Source of the DNA: a virus
Length of the DNA stretch: 64,000 bases
Direction: 5' to 3' (one strand)
IMG/VR virus record: IMGVR_UViG_3300044648_000036
Location: 1-64,000 of that record
Position 1 is the first letter of the stretch; each line of letters starts with the position of its first letter. A program made the translations under genes and the position numbers. Below are positions 15,585 through 23,832 of the stretch, one piece after another. A model generated the notes under the pieces. That model did no database searches. It was not told the DNA's origin and was given only the letters and a program-made list of their open reading frames with translations.

Positions 15585-16235
15585 ATGGCAGACAATAAGG
15601 GGTTGGTCACCTTAACAGACCAGAAAGACTTCTTGCAGTCTTTAATAGACTCGAAGAAGTTACCATCACACATTAAAACAGTAGAGGATGCCTTTACTGT
15701 TGCGCAGATGGGTAAAGAACTGGGATTTCCGACTCTTCAAGCCATGCACTACATAATACCTGTTCAGGGAAGGTTAACTCTATCTGCTAAGGCTACTGCT
15801 GCCCTCTTAAGAAAGGGCGGTATAAAGTTCCGCACACTGGAAGATGGTATGTATGTGTATAATGATGGTTCTATATCTGAGTACGCTAAGACTGATCCTA
15901 AACCCATTGATCAGAGAACGGTTATCCTGTTTATCAGGGATGGTATGGAAGAAAAGGTGTCCTTTACCATGAGGGACGCAGAGGCTCAGGGATTAACCGG
16001 AAAGGATAACTGGTTGCGTTTAAGAAAAGAGATGCTGTACGCCCGTTGTTTGGCCAAGGGTGCTAACAGGATCGGGCAGGATCTCCTCCTCGGTCTATAC
16101 ACAGCAGAGGAAATGACAGACTCTCTTAACGTACCGGAGACCCAGATAAAGAGGAATGAAGAAGGTGAGATCGAGACCATCGACACCACACACGAAGAAG
16201 TAACAGAAGATAACAACCCGGCAGCAGCCGCGTAA
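15585..16235 (+). CDS. RecT-like single-strand annealing protein
   Basis: The protein has 216 residues. It has the layout of RecT/Red-beta-type annealing proteins: AQMGKELGFPTLQAMHYIIPVQGRLTL (residue 45 onward), KATAALLRKGG, a strand region, then NWLRLRKEMLYARCLAKGANRI and LLGLYTAEEM. These proteins anneal complementary single strands, normally with an exonuclease, here likely the PD-(D/E)XK protein at 21671, and with SSB, encoded next. The end is acidic and finishes with AAAA. Confidence 0.75.
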   Translation: MADNKGLVTLTDQKDFLQSLIDSKKLPSHIKTVEDAFTVAQMGKELGFPTLQAMHYIIPVQGRLTLSAKATAALLRKGGIKFRTLEDGMYVYNDGSISEYAKTDPKPIDQRTVILFIRDGMEEKVSFTMRDAEAQGLTGKDNWLRLRKEMLYARCLAKGANRIGQDLLLGLYTAEEMTDSLNVPETQIKRNEEGEIETIDTTHEEVTEDNNPAAAA

Positions 16236-16263
16236 TTCAGTAACATTTTAAAACCAACATAGT

Positions 16264-16899
16264 ATGTTTAGTACAAAAGGGATGGACACGGTCCGCACAG
16301 TAGGTCAGTTTTTAGATCCGGGAAAACACGAAGTAAGGATCAGGTCTGCAAAAGTAGCACGCTCAGAAAGAACAGGTAAAAAGGCGTTAGAACTCGTACT
16401 GGAAGGTCCTCGTCCGTTCGAAGGATGGGAAGGACTGGCTCTCGACAAGAACGACAAGGAAGGCCCGAAGTATGATGGTCCGGTAGGATTCCTGACAGCC
16501 ACCAGCTGGCTCACAGAAGATCAGTATAACAGCCCTACCCCGGCCAAAAACGCGATCCTGAATATCATGATGTATATCGCGGACAGTACCGGTATGCGTA
16601 AACAGATGGATGAGGCAGTAGAAGGGGCCGCTACTATCGAGGAGTTCGTAGAGCGTGTAGCTAAGGTTATGGCTAATACCTACTTCTGGATGCTCCTTAC
16701 CGGTAAAGAAGAGGAATACCAGGGTAAGGTGAGGGTAAAACTGAACTTCTTCCCGAGCAGGTCAGTAAGCCTGAAGAAAGAAAACCTCGAAGACTTTAGT
16801 ATGGATAATCCGTACCATTACCGTAAGCTGAAGAAGGCTGAGAAGGTATCTGAGTTCGCCGCTCCATCAGGAGGTGAGTTCGATTTGCCGAACGACTAA
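16264..16899 (+). CDS. single-stranded DNA-binding protein, crAss-type
   Basis: The protein has 211 residues. It has beta-rich segments (HEVRIRSAKVARSERTGKKALELVLEG, then KVRVKLNFFPSR) and a flexible acidic end GGEFDLPND, a typical SSB tail used to recruit partners. The family is recognised from position and layout more than from motifs: it follows the annealing protein and precedes the primase. It would coat single strands at the fork. The start AACATAGT-ATG lacks a Shine-Dalgarno sequence. Confidence 0.65.
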   Translation: MFSTKGMDTVRTVGQFLDPGKHEVRIRSAKVARSERTGKKALELVLEGPRPFEGWEGLALDKNDKEGPKYDGPVGFLTATSWLTEDQYNSPTPAKNAILNIMMYIADSTGMRKQMDEAVEGAATIEEFVERVAKVMANTYFWMLLTGKEEEYQGKVRVKLNFFPSRSVSLKKENLEDFSMDNPYHYRKLKKAEKVSEFAAPSGGEFDLPND

Positions 16900-16908
16900 T
16901 CTTTTCAC

Positions 16909-17013
16909 ATAAGACTGTGAGAACCCCGGGGTAACATTTTTAACATTTAAACTAAACTTTAACCATGTTAATAAATTAGTTGGGGAACTAACCCCGGGGT
17001 TCTGCTGTCTTAT
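16909..17013. repeat. nested inverted-repeat structure, candidate origin or RNA element
   Basis: This fills the 128-bp gap between SSB and primase. Outer stem: ATAAGAC (16909-16915) with GTCTTAT (17007-17013). Next: AGAACCCCGGGGT (16920-16932) with ACCCCGGGGTTCT (16991-17003), 13 perfect pairs. Inside are two side hairpins: TTAACAT (16940-16946) with ATGTTAA (16965-16971), and TTAGTT (16976-16981) with AACTAA (16986-16991). The whole looks like a three-way junction. CCCCGGGG is itself palindromic. It could be a replication origin, a leader-RNA switch for the primase, or a terminator. Confidence 0.7.
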
Positions 17014-17027
17014 AAAACCAGCAGATA

Positions 17028-18074
17028 ATGATAAAGACATCCGGGTTGGTCACAAAAATAGACCAGGTAGACGAACGGTGGATATATCAGTATTACGCCT
17101 GTCTGCAGGAAGAACTTACCGGACAGGACGTGTGTATCCACTCGGTATTCAGAACAGAGAAAACCCCAAGTCTGAAAATATACCTGACCCCAGAAGGACA
17201 TTACCGTTTTAAGGATTGGGGTGGATCTGCCGGCGGTGACGCAGTAGAGTTCGTTAAACAGCTCTTCAAGGTAGATTACAAAACGGCTGTAAAACAAATA
17301 CTGGCAGACTATAACGACTATGTTATCAACGGTGGCGCCTTTAACCCCGGTGAGTATAAGAGGTGTGGGAAGTTCCGTATTACAGACTACCTGGAACGCA
17401 GCTGGAATACAGATGACCGGGATTACTGGACACAGTACGGGATAGGCTCCAAGATACTTACCTGTTATAACATCAGGCCACTCTTGTGGTACAGAATGGA
17501 TAAAGAAGAGGACGGGAAGGTGAGGTCTATAGTGATAGAGAACAAGTACCTCTATGGTTATTTTACGAAAGACGGAGTATTAGCGCGGGTATACCAACCC
17601 AAGATAAGAGAGAAGAAGATGATCGTCCAGACCGGTTATATACAGGGTGAAGACCAACTGACCGGGAAGAAGATATTGGCTATCATTTCTTCGATGAAGG
17701 ATGGTCTGTGTATGTTGGACGGGTTGAAGTTAAAGGAGATAGAATTTACTGCTCCAAATAGCGAAACCAGTCTCATACCTGCGGAGAAGATGAATAAGTG
17801 GTTGAAGGAGTACAGGTACGTTATCCTGATCCATGATTATGATGCCGCGGGGATGGAATCAGCTGTCATGTACCAACAAGCCTACCCGTCAGTTATCCCG
17901 GTAACAGTTAGCCTGCTCAAAGATCTCAGTGACTCCTACGCGGGTTGTGGACGTAAAGCAGTCCTGGAAAAACTCATCCCAAGTATCAACATGGCCTGTA
18001 GTCTGGTAGATGAGATGAGGCCACCAGAAGAAGAATTGTTAACCATTAATAACCCCAGTTTATGGAACACGTAG
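17028..18074 (+). CDS. DnaG-type primase
   Basis: The protein has 348 residues. The N-terminus keeps the shape of a CHC2 zinc domain (HSVFRTEKTPSLKIY, then FKDWGGSAGGDAVEFVKQLF) but the zinc cysteines are not conserved. The middle and C-terminal part is Toprim-like: AIISSMKDGLCML at the acidic first motif and LIHDYDAAGM with the DxD motif near residue 265-275. This is the usual compact primase of crAss-like phages; it makes RNA primers with the helicase at 12258. Its leader contains the complex hairpin structure. Confidence 0.75.
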   Translation: MIKTSGLVTKIDQVDERWIYQYYACLQEELTGQDVCIHSVFRTEKTPSLKIYLTPEGHYRFKDWGGSAGGDAVEFVKQLFKVDYKTAVKQILADYNDYVINGGAFNPGEYKRCGKFRITDYLERSWNTDDRDYWTQYGIGSKILTCYNIRPLLWYRMDKEEDGKVRSIVIENKYLYGYFTKDGVLARVYQPKIREKKMIVQTGYIQGEDQLTGKKILAIISSMKDGLCMLDGLKLKEIEFTAPNSETSLIPAEKMNKWLKEYRYVILIHDYDAAGMESAVMYQQAYPSVIPVTVSLLKDLSDSYAGCGRKAVLEKLIPSINMACSLVDEMRPPEEELLTINNPSLWNT

Positions 18075-18265
18075 GAATAGAAAACCTTGATAACGGAATC
18101 TTCCATGCATCGGTAGATATCCCAAGAATCAACCACTCAGGTAGACCGGAAGAATACTGGCGTACTGTAGAGTACTTTAAGACCAAGGAAGAAGCCATAG
18201 CCTACGCCCGGGAACACTTCGGGGCAGATGAGGAAGGTAGGGTATGTTTGGTATCTACTTTTTAA
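18062..18265 (+). CDS. small hypothetical protein (67 aa)
   Basis: The protein has 67 residues with a conserved-looking beta start (GIFHASVDIPRI) and a helix YFKTKEEAIAYAREHFG. It overlaps the primase gene end by 13 bp. The unit resembles small phage proteins with one alpha/beta domain. Function unknown. Confidence 0.55.
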   Translation: MEHVGIENLDNGIFHASVDIPRINHSGRPEEYWRTVEYFKTKEEAIAYAREHFGADEEGRVCLVSTF

Positions 18266-18276
18266 AGACTATTAAG

Positions 18277-18564
18277 ATGAGTAAACAAAAATTTATAACA
18301 GTAACCGAACTGAGTGACCGGGACGTTAAAGTGTTATCATCACTCACTTTCCACACCGATGATAAGAGTAGACCACTAAGAAATATATCAACTATTTCTG
18401 GTAAACCGATTGGTGTAAACGGTAATAAGTTCTGTGAGAGGATGTGTGATCTTGGGGTTTGTAGTATGCTTGTTGATGGTTGGGAGTACCAAGAGGTTGG
18501 GTACGCTCTAACAGACTTAGGCGTAGATATACTCAGTAAGATAAAAAATAATAATCTTAAATAA
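18277..18564 (+). CDS. hypothetical protein, possible small winged-helix regulator
   Basis: The start is taken at 18277 (MSKQKFITVTELS), just after the upstream stop; an earlier ATG at 18244 overlaps the previous gene and adds a poor sequence. The protein has 95 residues. RDVKVLSSLTF at the front and YQEVGYALTDLGVDILSKI at the end resemble the first and last parts of a winged-helix domain. DNA binding is a guess. Confidence 0.45.
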   Translation: MSKQKFITVTELSDRDVKVLSSLTFHTDDKSRPLRNISTISGKPIGVNGNKFCERMCDLGVCSMLVDGWEYQEVGYALTDLGVDILSKIKNNNLK

Positions 18565-18572
18565 ATAGTTCT

Positions 18573-18602
18573 TACTTTTGGGTATCTAAACTGATACTCT
18601 AA
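18573..18602 (+). promoter_or_regulatory. promoter-like motif before the GIY-YIG gene
   Basis: TACTTTTG (18573-18580) matches the Bacteroidota -7 element TAnnTTTG, and is followed by GGTATCTAAACTGATACTCTA, which shares blocks with the intergenic sites at 10768 and 34212. The ATG is at 18604, so the leader would be about 15 nt. No -33 TTTG is seen. The downstream element may be an operator or the true recognition site of a phage-encoded polymerase. Confidence 0.6.
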
Positions 18603-18603
18603 T

Positions 18604-19044
18604 ATGTGGTACTATCAAGGAGCTCCTATCCGGTCTATAGAAGACTGTCCCGAAGAAGCGGTGGGTTTTATCTACTGTATAACTGACCCGAACGGTAAAA
18701 TATATTTAGGGAAAAAGATCCTTCATAATTCCACCTGGTCGAAGATCAGTAAAAGGGAAAAAACTCAGACAAAGACCCGTAAGACCTACAAGAGGACTAT
18801 TAAAGAATCAGACTGGCTCACGTACTGGGGCAGCTGTAAAGACCCCGATTACCGCGCTCTTCTGGAGCAGACCGGTAAGTTGGGATGGGACAGGAAAATT
18901 CTGGAGTTCTGCTGTACCAAACGGATGATGAGTATCCGGGAAACATATTATCAACTGACCTGGAATGTACTGGAGCGTGATACCTGGAACGGATACATTC
19001 AACTCGGGAAGGTTTTTCGTAAAGACATAAAATACTGTATATGA
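18604..19044 (+). CDS. GIY-YIG family nuclease (SegE-like)
   Basis: The protein has 146 residues. The family motif appears as GFIYCI (21-26) and KIYLGKK (32-38), with a basic Lys/Thr-rich linker in the loop, then ESDWLTYWGSCKD and a late Glu in IRETYYQ, equivalent to the metal-binding Glu. This is the form called SegE-like in phages, thought to nick DNA. It is the first gene after a promoter-like motif. A mobile or restriction-like role is possible. Confidence 0.7.
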   Translation: MWYYQGAPIRSIEDCPEEAVGFIYCITDPNGKIYLGKKILHNSTWSKISKREKTQTKTRKTYKRTIKESDWLTYWGSCKDPDYRALLEQTGKLGWDRKILEFCCTKRMMSIRETYYQLTWNVLERDTWNGYIQLGKVFRKDIKYCI

Positions 19045-19307
19045 TAACAGCAGATGAAATAATAGAACAACATTTAGGAGACTTTATAGCCATCAATCAC
19101 CTCACCCGCGAAGATATAGATGAGATCAGGATCGCGTTAATAGTCTACGGTAAGGCTGTCGTGGATGTCTGCGCCGGTTCGTTTGAATGTACTATGGAGA
19201 CCGCAGATTATGATGACGAGAACTCTTACCAGCTGGCTAACGGGAAGTGTGTCAACCCAGTCTTAGTAAGACAGAGTGTATTAGACGTTAAAAACCAGAT
19301 AAGATGA
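19041..19307 (+). CDS. small hypothetical protein (88 aa)
   Basis: The protein has 88 acidic residues: an N-terminal helix pair, then VVDVCAGSFECTMETADYDDENS with two cysteines. It overlaps the GIY-YIG stop and the next start by four bases each. No family is recognised. Confidence 0.55.
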   Translation: MITADEIIEQHLGDFIAINHLTREDIDEIRIALIVYGKAVVDVCAGSFECTMETADYDDENSYQLANGKCVNPVLVRQSVLDVKNQIR

Positions 19308-19630
19308 GTAAAATATTAAGTGAAGGGTTCTTAGAAGAACTCAATAACGTTCTCGATTACCTGATCCTAAACGAACACAATAGTTTTTTAGAGTCAGACA
19401 TACCGAATGACCACATTTATCAATCAGCATTAGTACTGAAGGGGTATCTCGGGGAAGTTGAGTTGACAGCAGAAGAAGCACACCAACTCATGAAAACAGA
19501 TTGTCGTGATAACGTAATGACCGGTACTGAGATCGACGGGTGGACAGAGGCTGACGAAGATGACTTTAACGAGGATGAAGATGGTACAATAACCTCATCC
19601 GCCGGAGTAGAGTTTAGACTCTGGATATAA
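19304..19630 (+). CDS. acidic hypothetical protein (108 aa)
   Basis: The protein has 108 residues. It opens with FLEELNNVLDYLILNEHNSFLES and later has a very acidic stretch ADEDDFNEDEDGT. The opening resembles that of the small protein at 33251 (CILDYLEDTEERSYLES, then a DTHIYEDVVRL-like helix), so the two are probably paralogues. Function unknown. Confidence 0.55.
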   Translation: MSKILSEGFLEELNNVLDYLILNEHNSFLESDIPNDHIYQSALVLKGYLGEVELTAEEAHQLMKTDCRDNVMTGTEIDGWTEADEDDFNEDEDGTITSSAGVEFRLWI

Positions 19631-19641
19631 AACCAACCAAG

Positions 19642-19884
19642 ATGAACACAAAATACCTGAAGAAGATCCGTAAGTACTGGGACTACAGGTTCAAGAACGG
19701 TAAGGTTTACACCAGACGTAAGGTAGACGGAGAAGTCCGGGAGTACACCAGTATCCGGAGTTTCCTTTACTGGATGTTTGATGACCTTATCTCGGAGAGG
19801 GCTCATTACCGGTGGGGAGAACGCTGGAATAAAAGACGGGATACCAGACTCTGGAAATCTCTTAACGAAAGAAAACAACAATAA
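19642..19884 (+). CDS. small basic hypothetical protein (80 aa)
   Basis: The protein has 80 residues, is rich in Lys, Arg, Tyr and Trp, and is likely to bind nucleic acid. It has a strand region KYWDYRFKNGKVYTRRKVDGEVREYTS and then a helix. It is separated by 11 bp from the previous gene. No family is recognised. Confidence 0.5.
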   Translation: MNTKYLKKIRKYWDYRFKNGKVYTRRKVDGEVREYTSIRSFLYWMFDDLISERAHYRWGERWNKRRDTRLWKSLNERKQQ

Positions 19885-19891
19885 CAGTTTT

Positions 19892-20230
19892 ATGGATCAC
19901 ATACTGGAATCACACGAATACCCTTATCAGGCACCGGCTGTAAAAGCGGATACTAAAGAGAAAGTGAGTACCCGCAAAGTAACGATAGATATTCCATTAG
20001 AAAACATTCGGAGACTTCTTAAGGGACTTAAAGATGCTCCTGTATCTAATCCACCCGGTCTAGACCTTGGCCCTAAAGATTACTACCATCAGGAAGCTAT
20101 CCGGTTGGCAGACCTGAGTGACCGTCTCATAGGTTTTATAGAAGAAACCGAGGCGTTATGTAAAGATCCGATAACGCAGGATAGAATAATCCTGTTCCTG
20201 ATAAAAGAAGGTATATGGCCGAGAAGATAA
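19892..20230 (+). CDS. hypothetical protein (112 aa)
   Basis: The start is taken at 19892 (MDHILESHEYPYQ), preceded by ACAGTTTT and lying after the upstream stop; a longer frame from 19778 would overlap the previous gene. The second half is helical (YYHQEAIRLADLSDRLIGFIEETEAL). It overlaps the phosphoesterase gene by 16 bp. Function unknown. Confidence 0.5.
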   Translation: MDHILESHEYPYQAPAVKADTKEKVSTRKVTIDIPLENIRRLLKGLKDAPVSNPPGLDLGPKDYYHQEAIRLADLSDRLIGFIEETEALCKDPITQDRIILFLIKEGIWPRR

Positions 20231-20895
20231 AGATAGTGGCGATCAGTGATACGCATACCCTGCATGAAGAAGTGATAATACCTGAGTGTGATATTCTGAT
20301 ACATGCAGGAGATTATACCTCTACCGGTCTTGAGGATGAGGTGAAAGATTTCTTATGTTGGTTTTCTCATCAACCTGCACGGTATAAAGTATTTATCAAC
20401 GGTAACCACGACCGTCATGGTGAATCCCGGTTTAATTCTCGTACCGGTGCGGATCTCTGGATGGAGGAACTCTGGAATAAATATGTATACGAGGTTCCTG
20501 ATATTGTTTACCTGGAAAACTCCGCTGTGTGGATAGAAGGTATAAAGATATGGGGGAGCCCTATTACCCCTGACTTCTATCCTCAGAACTGGGCCCATAA
20601 TATGCCCCGGGGAGAAAAGATAAAAAAGGTGTGGAATACTATCCCAGAAGACACAGATATAGTGGTTACTCACGGGCCTGCTTACGGGGTACTGGATAAA
20701 GTTAATAGAGGAGAACGAGTAGGATGCCAAGACTTACAGCAAGCTCTTTATAGGGTAAACCCTAAGATCCATATCTGCGGGCACATTCACGAAGGTTATG
20801 GAACTGATCGGGTAGTAGACACCGGGTTCTTTAATGTTTCTATCTGTAACGAGTACTACCGCCCGATAAATAAACCAGTAATAATAGAACTATGA
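20215..20895 (+). CDS. calcineurin-like metallophosphoesterase
   Basis: The protein has 226 residues with the full set of family motifs: DTH (12-14), GD (32-33), GNHD (63-66), VTHGP (His153) and GHIH (189-192). These bind two metals and split phosphoesters. The Rv0805/MPPED-like arrangement (short, with RGERVGCQDLQQAL before GHIH) is common in bacteria and some phages. Substrate is unknown: cyclic nucleotides, nucleic-acid ends and phosphoproteins are all possible. Confidence 0.88.
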   Translation: MAEKIKIVAISDTHTLHEEVIIPECDILIHAGDYTSTGLEDEVKDFLCWFSHQPARYKVFINGNHDRHGESRFNSRTGADLWMEELWNKYVYEVPDIVYLENSAVWIEGIKIWGSPITPDFYPQNWAHNMPRGEKIKKVWNTIPEDTDIVVTHGPAYGVLDKVNRGERVGCQDLQQALYRVNPKIHICGHIHEGYGTDRVVDTGFFNVSICNEYYRPINKPVIIEL

Positions 20896-21146
20896 AACTT
20901 TTAATAGAATTAGAAGTACCTGACAGTTTTGTAGGGTACGAAGAGAATATACTCAATAAAGACAGAGGAGTATGGAATTTTGTCTCCACCTTCTACCCAA
21001 ACTATCAAACTTCCTCGGAGATAACTCTGGCGGATGACTTACAGAAGATAATGGATAACGAAGTAGACCGTGGTTCCGGTGCGGAAGAGCTGCTTCATGA
21101 TAGGTGTGAGAATTCCGTGGTACGCGCCGGGAGATGGGGTGGGTAG
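20892..21146 (+). CDS. hypothetical protein (84 aa)
   Basis: The protein has 84 residues, starts with a beta strand (KLLIELEVPDSFVG) and ends with an unusual RAGRWGG. The ATGA overlap with the phosphoesterase gene supports the start. The last third may be poorly structured. Function unknown. A 52-bp gap follows. Confidence 0.5.
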   Translation: MKLLIELEVPDSFVGYEENILNKDRGVWNFVSTFYPNYQTSSEITLADDLQKIMDNEVDRGSGAEELLHDRCENSVVRAGRWGG

Positions 21147-21198
21147 AATCCAGCGGGATCTACCTGATAAGTATAACAGAAAAACTAAATCAACACCA

Positions 21199-21396
21199 AT
21201 GAACAGGACAGACGAAAAAAGATATGATGAGGCCGTATCAACAGTAGAGTGGATGCGTGACCGGATAGTTGAACTCGAAGATGAGGTCTCCGCACTGGAG
21301 AGTAAGATATATAACCTTACAACAGAGAACGATGAACTCGACAAGATGTTACAGGACGCCCGGGAAGAGATAAAAGATCTAATAGAAAAACAGTAA
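21199..21396 (+). CDS. small coiled-coil protein (65 aa)
   Basis: The start is taken at 21199 (MNRTDEKRYDE); a longer frame from 21070 overlaps the previous gene. The product is an almost continuous acidic coiled coil with VELEDEVSALESKI and ENDELDKMLQ heptads, as in a leucine-zipper adaptor. Its partner is unknown. Confidence 0.55.
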   Translation: MNRTDEKRYDEAVSTVEWMRDRIVELEDEVSALESKIYNLTTENDELDKMLQDAREEIKDLIEKQ

Positions 21397-21402
21397 GTCT
21401 GT

Positions 21403-21663
21403 ATGATCCAGAAGGCACCAGACCCGATACTGCGGGTCATCAGTATAGAAAAAGATACACTATCAGAGGGATTTAGGAAGAAACTTGGTGACCGGTATAT
21501 CTACCAAGATGTAGATAACTCAGTCTTAGGGGAGCACCTGTATAGTCTCGATGATATACTCGAGAATGTAGAGTTTACCCCGGAACAGGTAGAAGAACTG
21601 AATGAGCTAACCTTATTATGTGACCAATACAGAGCGGACTACTTCCGGCTGGTAAAAAATTAA
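21403..21663 (+). CDS. small hypothetical protein (86 aa)
   Basis: The protein has 86 acidic residues, with ILRVISIEKDTLSEGFRKKLGDRYI at the start and a helical acidic end (PEQVEELNELTLLCDQY). It sits directly before the exonuclease gene. No family is recognised. Confidence 0.5.
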   Translation: MIQKAPDPILRVISIEKDTLSEGFRKKLGDRYIYQDVDNSVLGEHLYSLDDILENVEFTPEQVEELNELTLLCDQYRADYFRLVKN

Positions 21664-21670
21664 CAAACTA

Positions 21671-22723
21671 ATGTTTAATACAGCAGAACTAAAGAGAGAA
21701 CTAACCCGGGAAGAGAAGGAGGAAATATTTTTCAGTAATCCTCGCGTGTGGAGTTTTAGCGCTCTGTCCCAGATACTGACCTCACCCCGGCTGTTCTATA
21801 AAGAACGGGTACTAAAAGAAGTAGATAAAGACGAGAGCCGACACTTCGGAGAGGGCACTCTAATTCACTGTATGCTACTGGAGAGCGATACCCTAACTGA
21901 TAAATATATCGTCCAATCAGGTAAGATCCCGATAGAGAAACCCGGGCAAATAATGGATAAGGTGTACCAGACCTGGTTAGCAGAAAAGATACTTCTCGGC
22001 CCACAGGGAGGTAACTACATCAACGTCAGCCTCAGGGACTACTCAGCACTCATCATAGAAGAGATGAAGTCTCTCGACTACTACCAGAACCTGAAAACAG
22101 ATGAGCAGCGTCTTGAAAAAGTAATCACCCCGGTTAACACAGAGTACTTCGAGTTTTTGAAATCGTCCCCGGGTAAGACCATCGTGAGTCAGGAGACCTG
22201 GGATTACTGTGTTAAAGCGGTAGAGTACGTTAAGAACCATCCTAAGTGCGCGTTCCTGTTAGGGTTAAACCCGGAAGAGCTTAATAACTCGGAAGTGATC
22301 AACGAACACCTGATAAGGATAGAGCCAACTGAGGATAAACCGGGGCTGAAGGGTTTTATCGACTCTCACCATATCAACCACGATCACCGGATCATCTTCG
22401 TTTCAGACTTTAAAACCAGCGGTAAACCCTTAGACCGGTTCAAAAAGAGTGTACAGGACTATAACTACCATCTACAGGGCGCACTCTACCGCCGGTTGAT
22501 AGCACACAAATACGCTGATCTGATAGACGCGGGGTACGAGATAGTAGTACACTTCGTAACAATAGACAATAACCTGAACGTCTACCCGTTCCCGGTTTCG
22601 GAGGAGAGCATGGCCCGGTGGACTGCTGATCTGGATCAGGCTATCAAGAAGGCCGAGTGGCACTGTCTGAACCGGTCGTTTAATTCACAATATCACTACG
22701 AACTAAACTTAGTAGAACTATAA
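21671..22723 (+). CDS. PD-(D/E)XK exonuclease, RecE/YqaJ/DUF3799-like
   Basis: The protein has 350 residues. Nuclease core motifs: GTLIHCMLLE (His66), KGFIDSHH (Asp231), VSDFKTS (Asp246, Lys248) and LQGALYRRL, the QxxxY motif (Gln269, Tyr273). This is the architecture of RecE-type and YqaJ-type enzymes that resect double-stranded DNA ends. With the RecT-like protein at 15585 and SSB it would form a phage annealing-recombination system, though its gene is 5.4 kb away. Confidence 0.85.
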   Translation: MFNTAELKRELTREEKEEIFFSNPRVWSFSALSQILTSPRLFYKERVLKEVDKDESRHFGEGTLIHCMLLESDTLTDKYIVQSGKIPIEKPGQIMDKVYQTWLAEKILLGPQGGNYINVSLRDYSALIIEEMKSLDYYQNLKTDEQRLEKVITPVNTEYFEFLKSSPGKTIVSQETWDYCVKAVEYVKNHPKCAFLLGLNPEELNNSEVINEHLIRIEPTEDKPGLKGFIDSHHINHDHRIIFVSDFKTSGKPLDRFKKSVQDYNYHLQGALYRRLIAHKYADLIDAGYEIVVHFVTIDNNLNVYPFPVSEESMARWTADLDQAIKKAEWHCLNRSFNSQYHYELNLVEL

Positions 22724-22752
22724 AGAAGAACCTATGAATAAAAGAAGAACTA

Positions 22753-23361
22753 ATGACAGAGATCAAAACACTGTACCAGAACTACCATCAAAAATCCAAA
22801 ACCTTCCTGAGCAGTCTGTTAGGGCTGCACCCACAGAGTTATATTCAGGCATTACAAACCTACATCAGCTGGCCTAAGTACGGAATAACCCCGGAAGATA
22901 GATTACTATTATTACTGTACAACAAGTTACCGGGGACCGGATACGAAAAATATAAAAATCTACTCCTCTGTAATACCCTCTATCACTCCCACTACGAAAC
23001 AATAGACGACCGGGAAGTATTCCTGTTCTCTTTTGAATCCTACGGGGCTGACTGGGGGTATTTTCTTGAGGGGAAGTATAGTAAACTCAGCCTGTTTTTT
23101 AAGTCCACAGTGTCCAGATATTACAAGAACACCCCGGAAGCGCCTTATATAGACAGTTACCTGTACCCCGATCGTTACCGGGAGAACTACACCCGGCTCC
23201 TTTGGGATAACAGTGATATAGAGAAATACGAACCCCAGAACTGGTTAGAAGAACTCTGTGACAAACCCGACTTAGTTAGGGAGGAGTGTAGAGAGACTGT
23301 AGAAAATTTTGGGTATCTAAAAAATATCCCTAACTTAGCGAAACTAAAAGATCAGATATGA
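22753..23361 (+). CDS. hypothetical protein (202 aa)
   Basis: The protein has 202 residues, rich in Tyr and Leu, mostly helical, with SWPKYGITPEDRLLLLLYNKLPG and EVFLFSFESYGADWGYFLEGKYS. No family is recognised. Its last 55 bases contain a copy of the promoter-like motif (23307-23321) that probably serves the next gene. Confidence 0.55.
   Translation: MTEIKTLYQNYHQKSKTFLSSLLGLHPQSYIQALQTYISWPKYGITPEDRLLLLLYNKLPGTGYEKYKNLLLCNTLYHSHYETIDDREVFLFSFESYGADWGYFLEGKYSKLSLFFKSTVSRYYKNTPEAPYIDSYLYPDRYRENYTRLLWDNSDIEKYEPQNWLEELCDKPDLVREECRETVENFGYLKNIPNLAKLKDQI
23307..23321 (+). promoter_or_regulatory. promoter-like motif copy inside a gene end
   Basis: TTTTGGGTATCTAAA here is identical over 15 bases to the site at 18577-18591. 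It lies 36 bp upstream of the ATG at 23358, inside the end of the previous gene. The gene it would drive is followed by a terminator, so this could be a separate small unit. Confidence 0.4.
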
Positions 23362-23756
23362 CCAACCAACTACCCACCCCATCTATGATGCTCATCAGTA
23401 AGACGGTGTATAACAAACTCAGGGGGTTATCCCTTATCCCAGTGGATAATAACTGTCCTTTCCTGGAAGCCATCTACGACCCGCAGAATAAGGTGCTGGC
23501 CGTCCTGTCCAAGGAGACCCGTCAGGTATACGATCTGTTTCCGAAACTCACCGAGTACGGGCAGAACCAGACCAAGAACGGTAAAACTCTACTCGAACGT
23601 CGTGCCGTGGACAACTACCATGAATATTATGTTACTGAAAGAACCGATATAGAGTCCTTCATCAAGATGTTCGCGGTAAATCACAAAGACTTCCCATACC
23701 AGGAGATCCTTAATCAAGAGGTAGAAAAAACTGCGGATGAGAAAATAGCAGCCTAA
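23358..23756 (+). CDS. hypothetical protein ending in Ala-Ala
   Basis: The protein has 132 residues. TPSMMLISKTVYNKLRG and VLAVLSKETRQVYDLFPKLTEYGQ suggest a compact alpha/beta domain. It ends DEKIAA. It is the last gene before the terminator at 23788 and may have its own promoter. No family is recognised. Confidence 0.55.
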   Translation: MTNQLPTPSMMLISKTVYNKLRGLSLIPVDNNCPFLEAIYDPQNKVLAVLSKETRQVYDLFPKLTEYGQNQTKNGKTLLERRAVDNYHEYYVTERTDIESFIKMFAVNHKDFPYQEILNQEVEKTADEKIAA

Positions 23757-23787
23757 ATCGTAAAAACCAATCACACCTTATAGTAAG

Positions 23788-23808
23788 AGCCGGTTCGCCC
23801 GGCTTTTT
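23788..23808 (+). terminator. rho-independent terminator
   Basis: AGCCGG (23788-23793) pairs with CCGGCT (23799-23804) around a 5-base loop, followed by T5 (23804-23808). It closes the series of genes that ends at 23756. Just after it, GTCTAAAGAC (23816-23825) is a small palindrome in front of the MazG-like gene. Confidence 0.8.
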
Positions 23809-23832
23809 CTATCGGGTCTAAAGACAGATGTT

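Noticed and set aside
22734-22877. A 47-codon frame overlapping the 202-residue gene
   Set aside because: It is in another frame of a better-supported gene and its product has no plausible structure.
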